This document shows positions 19,982-30,431 of a DNA stretch of 30,471 nt, piece after piece; within the stretch, counting starts at the first letter, position 1; each line of letters begins with the position of its first letter. The position numbers and the translations under genes are program-made. The notes beneath the pieces are model-generated. The model was given only the letters and a program-made list of their open reading frames with translations. It did no database searches and was not told the origin of the DNA. The stretch comes from Botryllus schlosseri (Eukaryota > Chordata > Ascidiacea > Stolidobranchia > Styelidae): contig ATSW01005168.1 of NCBI GenBank assembly GCA_000444245.1, positions 1-30,471 of the forward strand. The letters are read 5' to 3'.

Positions 19982-21837
19982 TGAGTCATCACGTAACACT
20001 AACCACGGCAACGTATTTTGAACCTTCCGCAGTCCATATATTCAGACGATACACATCGAAAATATTTTCAACATAATTAAAGTACTAATTCATAACCTGC
20101 CTGAACCTGAGCAGTATTGAGCCGATTTAACACTATGTATAAATATGTTCGACGTTCGTGAGGTCTTTCATAACCTCACATTTGATTCACTCATGCATAG
20201 TTGGTCAATGGTTATGGTACCAACGTATATCTGTAAATATACAGCTCGTCTTACTATACTTTCGAACCCTGATCCTGCGATTAGTGACTGTACAAGGCAA
20301 AGCAGTCTCTACTAAACAATGCTATTTGGGTCTGAGAGGCAAAAGCATATATATTGATTAAGATGCTATCGGCTGAACTGCATATATGTGACGTGGGTTT
20401 CTTTGTAACTCTGTTTCATTTTTACGTTTGCGTGTCATCTTCCACCGGATCTTTTTTTGTAGTCACAGGAATTCTCTAGGTCATCGTTGTCGTCAATTGT
20501 AGCATGTTCGTTTTCAAGGTTGAGGGGAAATAATTTTTCTCTTGGGCTGCCGGGTTCCTCTCCAAAAAAATACAATAAGACTACAGAGAATGCACATTCC
20601 TGCGCATCCAGCCATTACTTGAGCTATACTCCGCAACTTTACAGTATTGTGCACAGCGCACATGCATATCACTTTGTAGTCGTAAAGAGTTGTTATACGA
20701 GAACGCAGCATCAAAGTCGACATGATGTACAACATCGACAATATATCGATGGACGATTTTTCATTCATTTTGCGTGATAATGTCGCTTTGCGCAGTAAAT
20801 CAGAAAATGTATTAATGCGTGACCGCACGCATGTTGCATGCCCACGCTCATTCATATCTACTTATGTATTGTACATTATTGTGCAATGTGCAGTGCATTC
20901 ATCCGGTAACCAGAGGTGGCCAGTGTCGAACTACCACTACTTTGTCGGAGTACTCGACTAGATTGTTGTTGAGAATTATAACTCCTGTAATGCAGCATCA
21001 CGAATCCAGCTCTCTGCCTCATCCGCATATGTCCGTTTCCAGGTTGTGTCCATGATGATTGCTTTCCACAACTTGTACTCACTAGTGATCTTCAAAGCCG
21101 GCAATTTCTAGTTCTACTTAGAGAAGTTTCCAGCTGCTTCGAAAAGCACCGCTTCTACTCGTACTTAGGTGGAGTATATCGAGTGTGTTTCTTGGCTGCT
21201 TTAACCCCCTCTCTCTGTAACAGACATGTTGCCTGGTAAGAGTGTAGCGATTGCGATTTTGCCTCCCTGCTACTTCTACCCGAACTCCCCGAATCTAACA
21301 TAAGACATCAACAATTGAGAATCTGACTCCGACTCCCATGCCCAATCGTAACTTGCTTATTGTGCTTCAATTTGTTGGCGATAGTTAGTGATTCACTTCG
21401 TTATCTCTCCCCTATCAGTCTTCGTATTTGCACCGACGATGGGATTGGCCTGGGAGCGTCGTCCAGAGAGATTGTCTGTTTTTTGTTTGTTTGATATTCA
21501 TGGTGTTTGGACTACATTGGTAATTTTACACCAGGCCGATATTCTTTATCCCGTATTTATCGACTTGTACAGCACGGCCCACTTCCCGGCTTTTTATAAG
21601 ACACCGCGTATACTTGGATCACGTGACGAAGGTCGAGAGAGATGCTATTCTATTATCAAAAGTTTTGTGTACAGACATTGGCAATCTTGAATTCCAGCCA
21701 TCTCTTTGGAACATGGTAAAAAATTATCTCGAATTGAACTGAATGCATCTGGTGCGGGTATACGAACGGCCGTCTAGCGTTTCCTCTGTGAATATTAGAA
21801 CAATGATTGCATCACTTTTGCCAGTAATTGTGTTAGA
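19982..21837. other. Unassigned stretch
   Basis: CAGAGGTGGCCAGTG at 20911 followed by GTCGGAGTACTCGACT may be a worn hAT end. A minus-strand frame at 20855-20514 ends in a hydrophobic stretch (GMCILCSLIVFFW) before basic residues, which could be chance. No gene is supported. Confidence 0.25.
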
Positions 21838-21957
21838 GCGGGGCATGGACCGGAGCCGGATTGTATATCAGGACGGTTTTTTTTTCATTTTGGGCTGGAG
21901 CCGGATCTGTACTTTTTTTGATACGGCCGGAGTCGGATCGGAGCTAGATCGGGACTC
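21838..21957. repeat. Degenerate CCGGAGCCGGATC motif cluster, left copy
   Basis: Repeats of GGACCGGAGCCGGATT, GGAGCCGGATCTGTAC and GGAGTCGGATCGGAGC run up to the Penelope repeat. They look like the repeat-rich end of an older transposon. Confidence 0.4.
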
Positions 21958-22072
21958 TGAAATGAACCCGAATATTTTCGGCTGACACTCGTCAGGGGTA
22001 ATCGTCAGAAACTAGTAGAGAATTGGAAAGAACATTGTATATCAACAATCGTATCACAAAATATGGCGTCAC
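21958..22072 (-). repeat. Left inverted terminal repeat of the Penelope-like fragment
   Basis: Reverse-complement partner of 22673-22787. It contains the CTGACGAG...GAAA block on the minus strand, then AGAGAATTGGAAAGAACATT and ATCAACAATCGTATCAC toward the interior. Confidence 0.8.
21966..21999 (-). ncRNA. Hammerhead-like motif in the left Penelope repeat
   Basis: Same core order as at 22746-22779, on the minus strand, with all consensus positions retained. Confidence 0.4.
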
Positions 22073-22094
22073 AACCGAACGAACAATAAAATAT

Positions 22095-22631
22095 GTTTGT
22101 ATTCATCTACCTTGGATTGGCCCCATTTCCACCCGCTTTGTAAAACAATTGATTTCTTTGGTCAGTAAGTGTTACGACACAGTCAAAACCAATGTGATTT
22201 TTACAACAATACAACTGCTCCCTTCAACACTCAAAGACGTTCTCCCTGCACTTCAACAAAGTAATGTAGTGTACGAATATAAGTGCCACTGTGACTGTGG
22301 CTACGTGGGAAGAACGTCATAACGTCCGCAGCAACGCATAAACCAACATGTCCCCAGATTTATCAGAACACGTGCATCACGCTCAGTGAAAAGCTCACCC
22401 TTAACTCATCCGCTTAAGATTGATCTTGCTGATCGATCAAAGGCCATTAATTCTGCCATCGGTAAACATCTGTTAGATAATCCGATTTGCGCGAATAATT
22501 ATCGAGACGACCGATTTCGAATCGTTGGGCGGGGCCGTTCACAGTTCCATTTGTGTGCCTTGGAGTCGACTTTTATCAAAATACACCAACCAAAACTCTG
22601 TCAGCAAAAGGAGTTCGTGTATACCACCTAA
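22095..22631 (+). pseudogene. GIY-YIG endonuclease end of a Penelope-like element
   Basis: The translation shows LPWIGPISTRFVKQL, then LLPSTLKDVLPALQQSNVVY, then CHCDCGYVGRTS, the linker cysteines and GIY-YIG core typical of Penelope-like elements. Downstream come an RINQHVPRFI-like helix and ALESTFIKIHQPKLC, which holds the conserved glutamate. The preceding reverse transcriptase is missing. The frame is interrupted once, so the copy is inactive. In intact relatives this nuclease nicks target DNA for target-primed reverse transcription. Confidence 0.75.
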
Positions 22632-22672
22632 AATAGAACATTGAACGCTCTCTCATTCGAAATTTCATGCTG

Positions 22673-22787
22673 GTGACGTCATACTTTGTGATACGATTGT
22701 TGATATACAATGTTATTTCCAATTCTCTACTAGTTGCTGACGATTACCCCTGACGAGTGTCAGCCGAAAATATTCGGGTTCATTTCA
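22673..22787 (+). repeat. Right inverted terminal repeat of the Penelope-like fragment
   Basis: Matches the reverse complement of 21958-22072 almost throughout, from GTGACGTCATA to GGGTTCATTTCA. It carries the hammerhead-like block in the sense orientation. Confidence 0.8.
22746..22779 (+). ncRNA. Hammerhead-like ribozyme motif in the right Penelope repeat
   Basis: Core elements occur in hammerhead order: ACCC, CTGACGA, a 9-nt stem II region, GAAA, AATATT, C, GGGT. ACCC can pair with GGGT as stem I. AATATT is self-complementary, so stem III could form between two molecules, as known for minimal hammerheads of repeats. Stem II pairs poorly (G-C plus a bulged G-C). Hammerheads are established in Penelope terminal repeats. 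Activity is unproven. Confidence 0.45.
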
Positions 22788-22845
22788 ATATTTCATATTC
22801 AAGATTTCAATTGTATATTGAAGTTCTGTACCTCCAAGCGGCTCT

Positions 22846-23405
22846 TTACTATAGAGATTGAACATGGAACGGCAACGACAGATTTTCCAGCTTCGTTCCG
22901 CTTCGCTGGGGCTGGAGTGAGGAATTGTTTCGCGTAAGCGACTGTAGGATTTATGGCGACCGAAAAGCTATCTTCCCGACCACAGAAATTACTGAATCTG
23001 GTCTTAATCGAAAGCTACCGTTACACCGATTCTGAAAATATAAATTAAAATATTGATCAGGCACTGATCCACCTAGAATCTGTCCTCCACCGCAACACAA
23101 TGGTCATAACAATGACCCGTTGCGACTCTCCGATTGTTCGAACAAAGCCGATATTTCAGACTTGGAGGACGGATTCTAGGTGGATCAGTGCCTGATCATT
23201 ATTTCAATTTATATTTTCGGAATCGGTGCAACAGTAGCTTTCGATCAAGACCAGATTCAATAATTTCTGTGCTGGGGAAGATAGCTTTTGGATTGCCAGA
23301 AATCCTACAGTCGCTTGCGCAAAACAATACTCCACTCCAGCCTCAGCGAAGCGGAACGAATCTGGAAAATCGGTCGTTGCCGTTCCATGTTTAATTTCTA
23401 TACTC
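22846..23405. mobile_element. 560-bp fold-back element with about 240-bp arms
   Basis: Bases 22846-23089 and 23163-23405 are inverted copies with roughly 90 percent identity by eye, separated by 73 bases. Shared landmarks are AACATGGAACGGCAACGAC, GCGACTGTAGGATTT, and TGATCCACCTAGAATC with its partner GATTCTAGGTGGATCA. The arms do not match any transposon end I know. The unit lies 58 bp after the Penelope fragment. Its open frames are artefacts of the inverted repeats. Confidence 0.75.
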
Positions 23406-24140
23406 TTTATTAATAAAAACTCAGAATCAATACTTAAGGTGAAACGTTCATGGAAATAACCGCATGCTAAGTCCGAGCTGGCATAATTTCTTCAGATCAG
23501 GGTTGGTTTTGATCTTTGAGTGTTTAATTTCATGTTTGCATTGTTTTAATCAATATTCAGTTTGTACCATCCTGTGATTAGATAATTATCATCTGAGTGT
23601 TTCGGACCGGATCACTGTCATTTATAGAATCCGGCCTAGGATTCGTGGACCAGAGCTTTAAAAGATAGGACCGGAGTACGACCATATAATTTGTAGATCC
23701 GCTCCGCACTAACTTTTGTAGATGATTTATTGTAGTAAAAATCATCTAGCATCAAGTGTTTTGATATACTGGCTTTAGCGTTATCTCACAATTACCTATT
23801 CAAAACGACTGGTGTCAATCGCAACATTCGCGTGCTAAAACAGTGCCCTAATATTTTGACATGAACGGATACTATATATAAGTCTGAATGCAATACAAAA
23901 CAAATATTGTTTGAAAAACAAGTGGGTTAAATGCGGGTTTAGACGGTCGACCGGATAACTCGGTATAAGCCCTTAATCGGGTTATGCATATGACCGTGAC
24001 AGTGAAGACCTATCCGCGAACAAAGCATCATCTGGGGGCCTCTGATAATGGTATTTTGTAATATATAAAGAGAGACACCTGTTGGCTTTCTCCGATATCA
24101 AATTTGCCGATTCCCCGTCAGTATAAGATATGTAATTGTA
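23406..24140. other. Mostly unassigned stretch
   Basis: Apart from the CCGGAG cluster near 23602-23715, no gene or repeat is recognised. Confidence 0.3.
23602..23715. repeat. Degenerate CCGGAGCCGGATC motif cluster, right copy
   Basis: GGACCGGATCACTG, AATCCGGCCTAGGATTC, GGACCGGAGTACGAC and GATCCGCTCCGCAC resemble the cluster at 21838-21957. The two clusters flank the Penelope and fold-back block and may be halves of one older element. Confidence 0.35.
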
Positions 24141-24421
24141 GATAGGGTGGTGGTATAATCCACAGCTGCAACACCAATGAGTTGTGGGTTCGGGTCCGAA
24201 CGATTGCGACTCCAGAATTCCTACACAAGTGTTTGAGGTTTATTTAGGCTCCTCCTCGCCATATCATCCGTGCAAGCGGTGTCTTATAAAAGCCTAGATG
24301 TGAGCCGTGCTACCTACAAGCCGGCAGCCTACGGAATGAAAATGATGAAAATTTACCTGGTGTAAATGACCATAGTATAGTCGACACACACCATGAACAC
24401 CTCAAAAACAAACAAAACAAA
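24141..24421 (+). mobile_element. tRNA-headed SINE, plus strand
   Basis: The head has GGTGGTATAATCC and GGGTTCGGGTCCGAAC (B box). The body GAGGTTTATTTAGGCTCCTC matches the SINE at 13127-13450, and the tail is CAAAAACAAACAAAACAAA. The head differs from the GCGCAGTTGG heads, so the same body appears with another tRNA-like start. No clear target duplication. Confidence 0.65.
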
Positions 24422-24639
24422 TGTTCTGACCTGTTACGATAATTTGCGTTATCGCGGGTGAGGTGTGGCCCGTCTTTCCGTCACATGTGACATCACCTTG
24501 TCTTCCGCGCTTTATTTTTTAACAATAAATATGCAAATTGCGGGACTTTTGGTGTAAAATTTTGGTGTAAACATCGATAGAAAATACTTGACTTAATCGA
24601 CAAAGGTTTTTCACAATTCATTCTATTCGTAATTTATCG

Positions 24640-24809
24640 GGTCTTTCTCCTGGTTTTATTTTGTCAAGGCGTTGTACGAACTACGATAAAGTGGAAGAGG
24701 AGCCCAGATAAACGTCCTACCCTTCGAAATGTGCTACAGTCGAGATTCGATCAAACGGCAGTCTCTCGTGCTGATGGAAACGGATTAACCAACTGAGCCT
24801 ATACACTCG
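24640..24809 (-). mobile_element. tRNA-headed SINE, 5' part
   Basis: The minus-strand head has TAGGCTCAGTTGGTTAATCC and TTTGATCGAATCTCG, then GGACGTTTATCTGGGCTCCTC, the shared SINE body. The body end is worn and the tail is not seen. Confidence 0.55.
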
Positions 24810-26052
24810 TTTGAAATGTTGTTCGAACTGACATTGAGTTACCTTCCCATGCACTTTGTAAGAATAGATGGCGTAATGAGTACACATGGGTTTCTAGGAA
24901 GTCTTCATATTTTGGTGATTGTAAATTCGCTTCAAGGTGGATGTTCTGACTGGTGCCATCCATGTCTTGTCTCATTACCTGGTGTGAGGGATTTTGAAAG
25001 ACGCAGGATGAACTCAGCTCTACTAAAATACTTATGTTCCTGTTGAAATAGCAAAAAGGGTGCTGCATTCGTTTGAGCATGAAGGGGATTGGGATCAATC
25101 ACGTCGGAGGAACACCTGACATCACATAACGTCAATCGTCAATAAGTTTATTGGAGTGTCTCGTCTTCGTCTATTCTGACAATTAGCGAGATAAAAGTTA
25201 TCAGGTCCGGAGACGCCGACAAGGTGACTGCGTAATCGCTGCGTGACCAAACTAAAGCACCCTGCACACAAGTACAAATTCGTCCTCCGCAATTGCAAAA
25301 GATCAATGCGTCTGGTCATTATGTATCTTTGCCCTCATACCGTTTGAAACATAATGGCTGTAATCCGTGTATGGTGAAAGCAAGGCAATGTCTTTAAACG
25401 TTTATTGAGTTCACATCCCATTGCAACGCAACATGTCTCACCACATTCATGCACAGCTGGGGAAACGGTATTTAGTTTCGTCATATTGATTTACGTATAT
25501 AAAGCCATATATGAATCGCTATGCAAAACATCTCGACTGTTTTCTTAAATATTTGTAGACGTGAGAATTTTCTTACTTGTTGATAAATGGTTATTGTGTA
25601 CGAATCCAAAACGCTGAAAAGTACCCCTCTGATGTAGATTATGTCCGGGGATTGGAACAAATATTCTGGTACCCGAATCCTAATCGAGCGTTAAATCTTA
25701 AGGTTCGAGTCGATTGAGATAAGGGTGGACTCAATTGTGTTCAGGGTGGATAAATGAAATTAAATTGAAGCATATAGGAGCTATAGGAAGCAAAGTAGGA
25801 TGAACTTTGACGGAATTTGCACAACTGAACTGACCCGCATTTAAATCATTTTTTCGGTAAGGTAAAGAGTTCAATAGTTGAAAACTTATGAATTGGAAGA
25901 TTTTCCTGCATCCACCTGTATTCCAATTAGGAAAACGGGTGAATATAAATAGACAGATATATTGAAAATCTCAGAATATAATTCCTACGCACCGTTACGT
26001 GCATGGCTCAAAATAAATATAGAAATGCGTACAAGCGATCATCAGTTGATAG
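24810..26052. other. Unassigned stretch
   Basis: Several short overlapping frames on both strands and no motif, splice-supported exon or repeat end. Confidence 0.3.
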
Positions 26053-26346
26053 TAGGGTTACCATATTTTGGAAATCGGAAATAAAAACACTTTTTAAAAA
26101 TTTTCAAACTTGCGATACCGGATGAAAATCCTGAAAAATGGTAAATTTTTCCCACTTCGTGGTCGGTTGAGTAAAAAAAATGCAGTTTGTCTTTCACATT
26201 ATCAGTTGGTTGACTTAGAAAAAGATCAACTTTCTGGCTCAGCTCCCGAAATAGCCGACGCAGCGTCACTTCAGAGCTGATTTACTGTATCACAGTCCGA
26301 TTTTGCCCCCTATTTAACCGAAAATCTCAAACAAGAGGACAAAATC
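26053..26346 (+). mobile_element. TAGGGTTACC MITE, truncated copy
   Basis: It starts TAGGGTTACCATATTTTGGAA and follows the 7250-7602 copy through TTTCACATTATC, GGTTGACTTA and CAGCTCCCGAAAT to AGAGGACAAAATCT. The right inverted end is missing. Differences are frequent, so the copy is old. Confidence 0.75.
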
Positions 26347-26589
26347 TGCCTGGAAATTGCCTGGAAATCGCGAGCGTTGATCCAGCCCGATTGTAATCGG
26401 CAAACAATACTCGTTTGACGTTAACGACGAATTACTACTTGGATACCTGCTTTCCCGTTTGTAATCTACTATCACGAGCATTCTTGTCAGCTTGATACAC
26501 TCGTATTCTCAAATTGTCGCGCAATTTCCCTTGTGGGCGTTTAATTTAACTCGTCACTCACCCGACGTGTACGTTGAATTACGTTCTTA

Positions 26590-26675
26590 TATGTTCGGTT
26601 ATATCTCAGAATGGGTCGCACAATGAAACATTGCGGTAAAGTGGCTTGCGAACTGAATAGGGTTGGGAAGCACTG
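26590..26675 (-). mobile_element. hAT terminal fragment
   Basis: On the minus strand CAGTGCTTCCCAACCC starts at 26675, followed by TTCGCAAGCCACTTTACCGC and a CATTGTGCGACCC word. This is a usual hAT end; the other end was not found. Confidence 0.45.
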
Positions 26676-29600
26676 CTTTAAAACACTCATAGGATTGGTA
26701 CCGGTAACAAAATCTGTTTGAAGAAAATGCCGTACAAGATAAGCAGCCAATATTCTCAGAGTACGATCAATGTAGGCTACCCAAGTCAAATGTTAAGAGT
26801 ACGTAGTGAAATAATTATGGTTCAACACATAAATTGTCAATTATTAAACCCTTTCCCACCATAAGCAACAATTATACGTAAACGACTTAACCATATAATT
26901 AACAATATAGTTTTAGGGAAAGCTGCGCGTAGTCGCTATGCTATATATTGTTTGTTTTTAGTCTATTTGCATTTATTGCAGTCTGGTATCATAATTTAGC
27001 GGTGATTTAAATAGACGATATGCATCAACCCCATACTTTGTTTATAAATGGGCGTGGGATGGTGATATATCATATCTTGTTGGTGTATTATTTCCCGGAA
27101 TTATTATGATGCCAATTTATGCGTAGCATTAAGTTTTGCTCTATTTTCATTGTTAGTAGGGCAAATTATGTTGTTGGATAAATTTATTTATTCCGACGGA
27201 AGGGAGTTGTAGTCGTACGAGTAAATAATAAAGTTCAGCAACCTTTACGCGGTAAGTGCCTTCAAGGATATAGTTAATGGATATGGATGTTTGTACATTG
27301 TCATATTCGGAATCGTTGCTGTGTTTGTTGATAAACCTCTTCTGCATGGGTTTGTTGCACAATGCACAGTCTAAGAAATGCATCCCGCGATGAACACAGA
27401 GATTGCAAACATACTATTGACATTACAATAGAACGCGTCAGCTGATTTACAAAAAAAATACTATACACGGGTATTTTCTTTCTTCCCATTGTCTTAAACG
27501 GTTGATATATTTCTACAAATAAGATCAGTGCTGGAGATAGCTTAGACGTCCGATTAAGTCATGGATTGTGGTAAAATATAATGCGGTTTGCTGAGACAGC
27601 ATGTGCCCAGGTTTACTTGTTGTATACAACAAAATGCCTACCATATAATACAAATCAATGTCTAATCTATTCGGGTATTCGATATTTCATAGATGTGGTG
27701 AAATGTTTGATTATGAAGTCATTCGGAATATGGCGTTGAGCGTTATTGACGATGTTGTTAACAGTTCATATGCCACTTTGAGCTTATGACACATTCCAAT
27801 GCCGGCAAGAAATTCTGGGATTATTTTCGATCATTGTCCAAATCAATTTCATTGAGTTACAATTTCCATATTGAATTGTTAATTGAATTGATTTCAGGTA
27901 CGCCTATTGGTTTTACACGGATATTTTTACTTTCGAAATTTTAAATTTTCATCGCATATAAGCATTAAATATCAGTGTTGATGACGAAAAATCCCGAATG
28001 TTCTGTCGTACCAGCATCTTTCTCGAGATAACCATTAAAAAACTCACCCCGCCATATCGTGTGCTGTTCGTGCGCAATTTGAAAATGAAATGTCTCTTAC
28101 ACTGAACCCACCTTCGTGTCGTTCTGGAGTCTCGTATGATTAGTCGCGAGGTGGCGATATAGATACCAGATTCCTTGAAACGTCACTCACGGCATAACGA
28201 TGCGACGAAATCCCTGAAATACGTACTTTCCTAAGAAGCTTACATCGTTTGATTAAAGCTGCCGTCTAGATAAACAATCATGAAGTATACTATCGTGTTA
28301 TACCGACGAAAGCGAAACTTGTTATGCGGGTAACTTTCGACTGTTTGCATGTCGAGAAAGACTGACGTCTTTAATTAAATCCGAATTTACACCACCTTGA
28401 TTATGTCACCTATTTATAGTCATCCATCCGTTTGCTACGATATTTGATTGGTATTCTTCAAATATTATAATGGATTCGACATAAATTTGAATAAATATGC
28501 ATTTTCAATTCCTCACGAGGCTACAGAGTTGACAGTGAACGTAAATCGCAATTCCTCATTTTGGCAGTTCCCATTCTAATCCGACTATAGTATATTTAAC
28601 GAAGAGATAGGTTGCATTAAAATTAAAATTTCAATTTCTAACTATATATAATCGGCCTTGAGGTGGCATGATCAGCTTGGTGAATTAACGATCCACCTGG
28701 TCAGACTATATATGCCAGCAATTATACTCTCAGCGAAAATATTTTGTATCGAATACAAGAAATGCTCTGGTTNGCCGTATCCTCGATCCATATTTAGGGT
28801 GTCTGCAGAGAGAGGGTTCCAGCACCGATTGTGCTGCGGAACGTGTATTTAGGAACNCTATTGATTGTAGGACTCATATACTCGAACATTAGTGACGGAN
28901 ATTATCCCCAGCGACCTATTGTAATATTACATAGATATACCTCATTTGGGGGGTATATGTGTTTAATGTGTCCTNGTATACATCAGTATCGGTGCTGCAT
29001 GGTCGNGAGGCATTACTCATTGAGCACGTTAACCCATAATGTTAAGCGAAAGAGGGCGGTTCTCCGAAATTGTGCGGCTATATCAAATAGTGCAACGATT
29101 TTGTCTTTGTTTCTCNNATGATATTTNCATGTCCCACGGTAGCAGCTATANAAGANAAACGCCAATCATGTAAAATGCAGTGAATATATTCTTTTCCATG
29201 TCATTATNATAGGTTTTATCCATATACAGAATAGAATGTCAGCTATGACTAAAACAGAGCATATATACNTNCNGCATCACATGCATGCGGATGGGTGACT
29301 TCTTGCATGATATATTCTTCGTAATATTATTCGGCAAGCCGTAATTTACTTCTGCCAATCCNAAAAATTTTACTTGCTGTGTTACAAAGGTTTGCTCGAA
29401 ATTTTCAGATTTGTGGCTGTGAATATATTTAAAGACTCTCTGCTGTGAGCTTGACCCGCAATCACGTAACATNAAGAACANAATACATNACATGTAAGTA
29501 GTCAGCGAATGATCCTTATTCAACCAATCATTGAAATTGATTTAAAAAAGTAGGTCGTTGTCTAATGTAGAAAATCAAACGGGCTTTCGTGATCCATCTG

Positions 29601-29901
29601 CTCAACAGTCGGACGCTCAATATCAATGTAGCAACACTCAGAGGCCGAATACATTGTCCGGTCTCGGCTCGACCGTTAAACCGTAAGCTTACATTCCCTT
29701 GCAATTCTTCGTCAATATTGATGACAAAGCGACGAAAGATATTGATTTTATGGGATTATATTAGCACTTGATTGCTCCAGTTGATACATTTTGTGACGTT
29801 TAAAAGTCAGCATATACTTCAGCATTGTGGCATAATGGTACCTGAATAATCTCTAGATAGGCTATATACGTGTACATTAATATATCACTTTGCACTGACA
29901 T
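26676..29901. other. Long unassigned stretch, with ambiguous bases at 28773-29489
   Basis: No gene, RNA or repeat end could be supported in these 3.2 kb. A minus frame at 27383-27153 (CALCNKPMQKRF) is protein-like but of chance length. Scattered single N calls between 28773 and 29489 show poor or mixed consensus only here. Confidence 0.3.
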
Positions 29902-30099
29902 GTAGGGTTGGAATGTGACGTCACGTGACGTCATAAGGTTCACGTTCGCGTTCACACAGAACCTGTCAAAAAGGTTCGCGTTCACACGAACCTGAACCAT
30001 TAAGGGGTTCGCACCATCCCTACTAAATATAGCTCCTTTGACATAATATCTGTACTATTGCTGTTGAACCGAATATTTTGAGGGTTCCAACCATCCCAT
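29902..30099. repeat. TAGGGTTGGAA element with GTTCGCGTTCACAC repeats
   Basis: TAGGGTTGGAATG at the left and GGTTCCAACCATCCCA at the right are roughly inverted. CATCCCTA near 30024 is another possible end. Within are repeated GGTTCGCGTTCACAC words and an 18-bp palindrome. It is probably a MITE; no target duplication is evident. Confidence 0.4.
29916..29933. promoter_or_regulatory. Perfect 18-bp palindrome with two CRE sites around an E-box
   Basis: TGACGTCACGTGACGTCA is its own reverse complement. It contains two overlapping TGACGTCA (CRE) words joined by CACGTG (E-box). It lies inside a probable MITE, so it may be transposon DNA rather than a host enhancer. Confidence 0.4.
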
Positions 30100-30203
30100 A
30101 TCGTATGCGTCAGCTAGATCGGACGGTAAATGTTCATTGTCCATAGGCTCATACAACATCTTTTTCGGAAAGTATTCACACAATTATGGCATGATTTAAC
30201 AAC

Positions 30204-30294
30204 TTAAACAAACGTTTTTTTAAAGGCCGTTGTTTAAAACACTATTTAAAACATGTTTTAAACAAATTGTTTTAAAACACCGTTTGTTTTAAAT
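30204..30294. repeat. AAAC/GTTT inverted-repeat block
   Basis: TTTAAAACATGTTTTAAA (30245-30262) is a perfect palindrome, inside larger inverted words TTAAACAAACG and CGTTTGTTTTAA. It could be a small fold-back element or low-complexity sequence. Confidence 0.4.
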
Positions 30295-30334
30295 GCAACC
30301 TTAGTTTATTAGAGAATTCTCCAATATGAAATTC

Positions 30335-30431
30335 AATTAAATAGTATATTCATATTGAAATGAACCCGAATATTTTCGGCTGACACTCGTCAGGGGTAAT
30401 CGTCAGCAACTAGTAGAGAATTGGAAAGAAA
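30335..30431 (-). repeat. Solo Penelope terminal repeat fragment at the window end
   Basis: The minus strand reads TTTCCAATTCTCTACTAG, the hammerhead-like block (30397-30364) and CATTTCAATATGAATATAC. The core positions are intact. Sequence past 30431 is unrelated to the other copies, so the copy is truncated there. Confidence 0.65.

Larger units (their letters stand above)
21958..22787 (+). mobile_element. Penelope-like element fragment between 115-bp inverted terminal repeats
   Basis: An 830-bp unit is bounded by inverted copies of one 115-bp sequence, 21958-22072 (minus) and 22673-22787 (plus). The interior encodes the end of a Penelope-type protein, including a GIY-YIG endonuclease. The reverse transcriptase is absent, so this is a 5'-truncated copy. 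Penelope-like elements are known for terminal repeats in direct or inverted orientation that carry hammerhead-like motifs, which fits. I did not find a clear target duplication. It is broken and old enough to have lost its main domain. Confidence 0.75.

Noticed and set aside
20403-20855. Minus-strand frame with a hydrophobic stretch followed by basic residues, and an overlapping acidic frame
   Set aside because: It looked like a membrane anchor and tail, but the two parts lie in different overlapping frames and no splice sites decide between them.
23134-23394. 86-codon plus-strand frame
   Set aside because: It is produced by the right arm of the fold-back. The matching arm has no equivalent protein signal.
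27153-27383. 76-codon minus-strand frame with CALCNKPMQKRF
   Set aside because: Protein-like in places, but short, with no family match and no consistent pair of splice sites.
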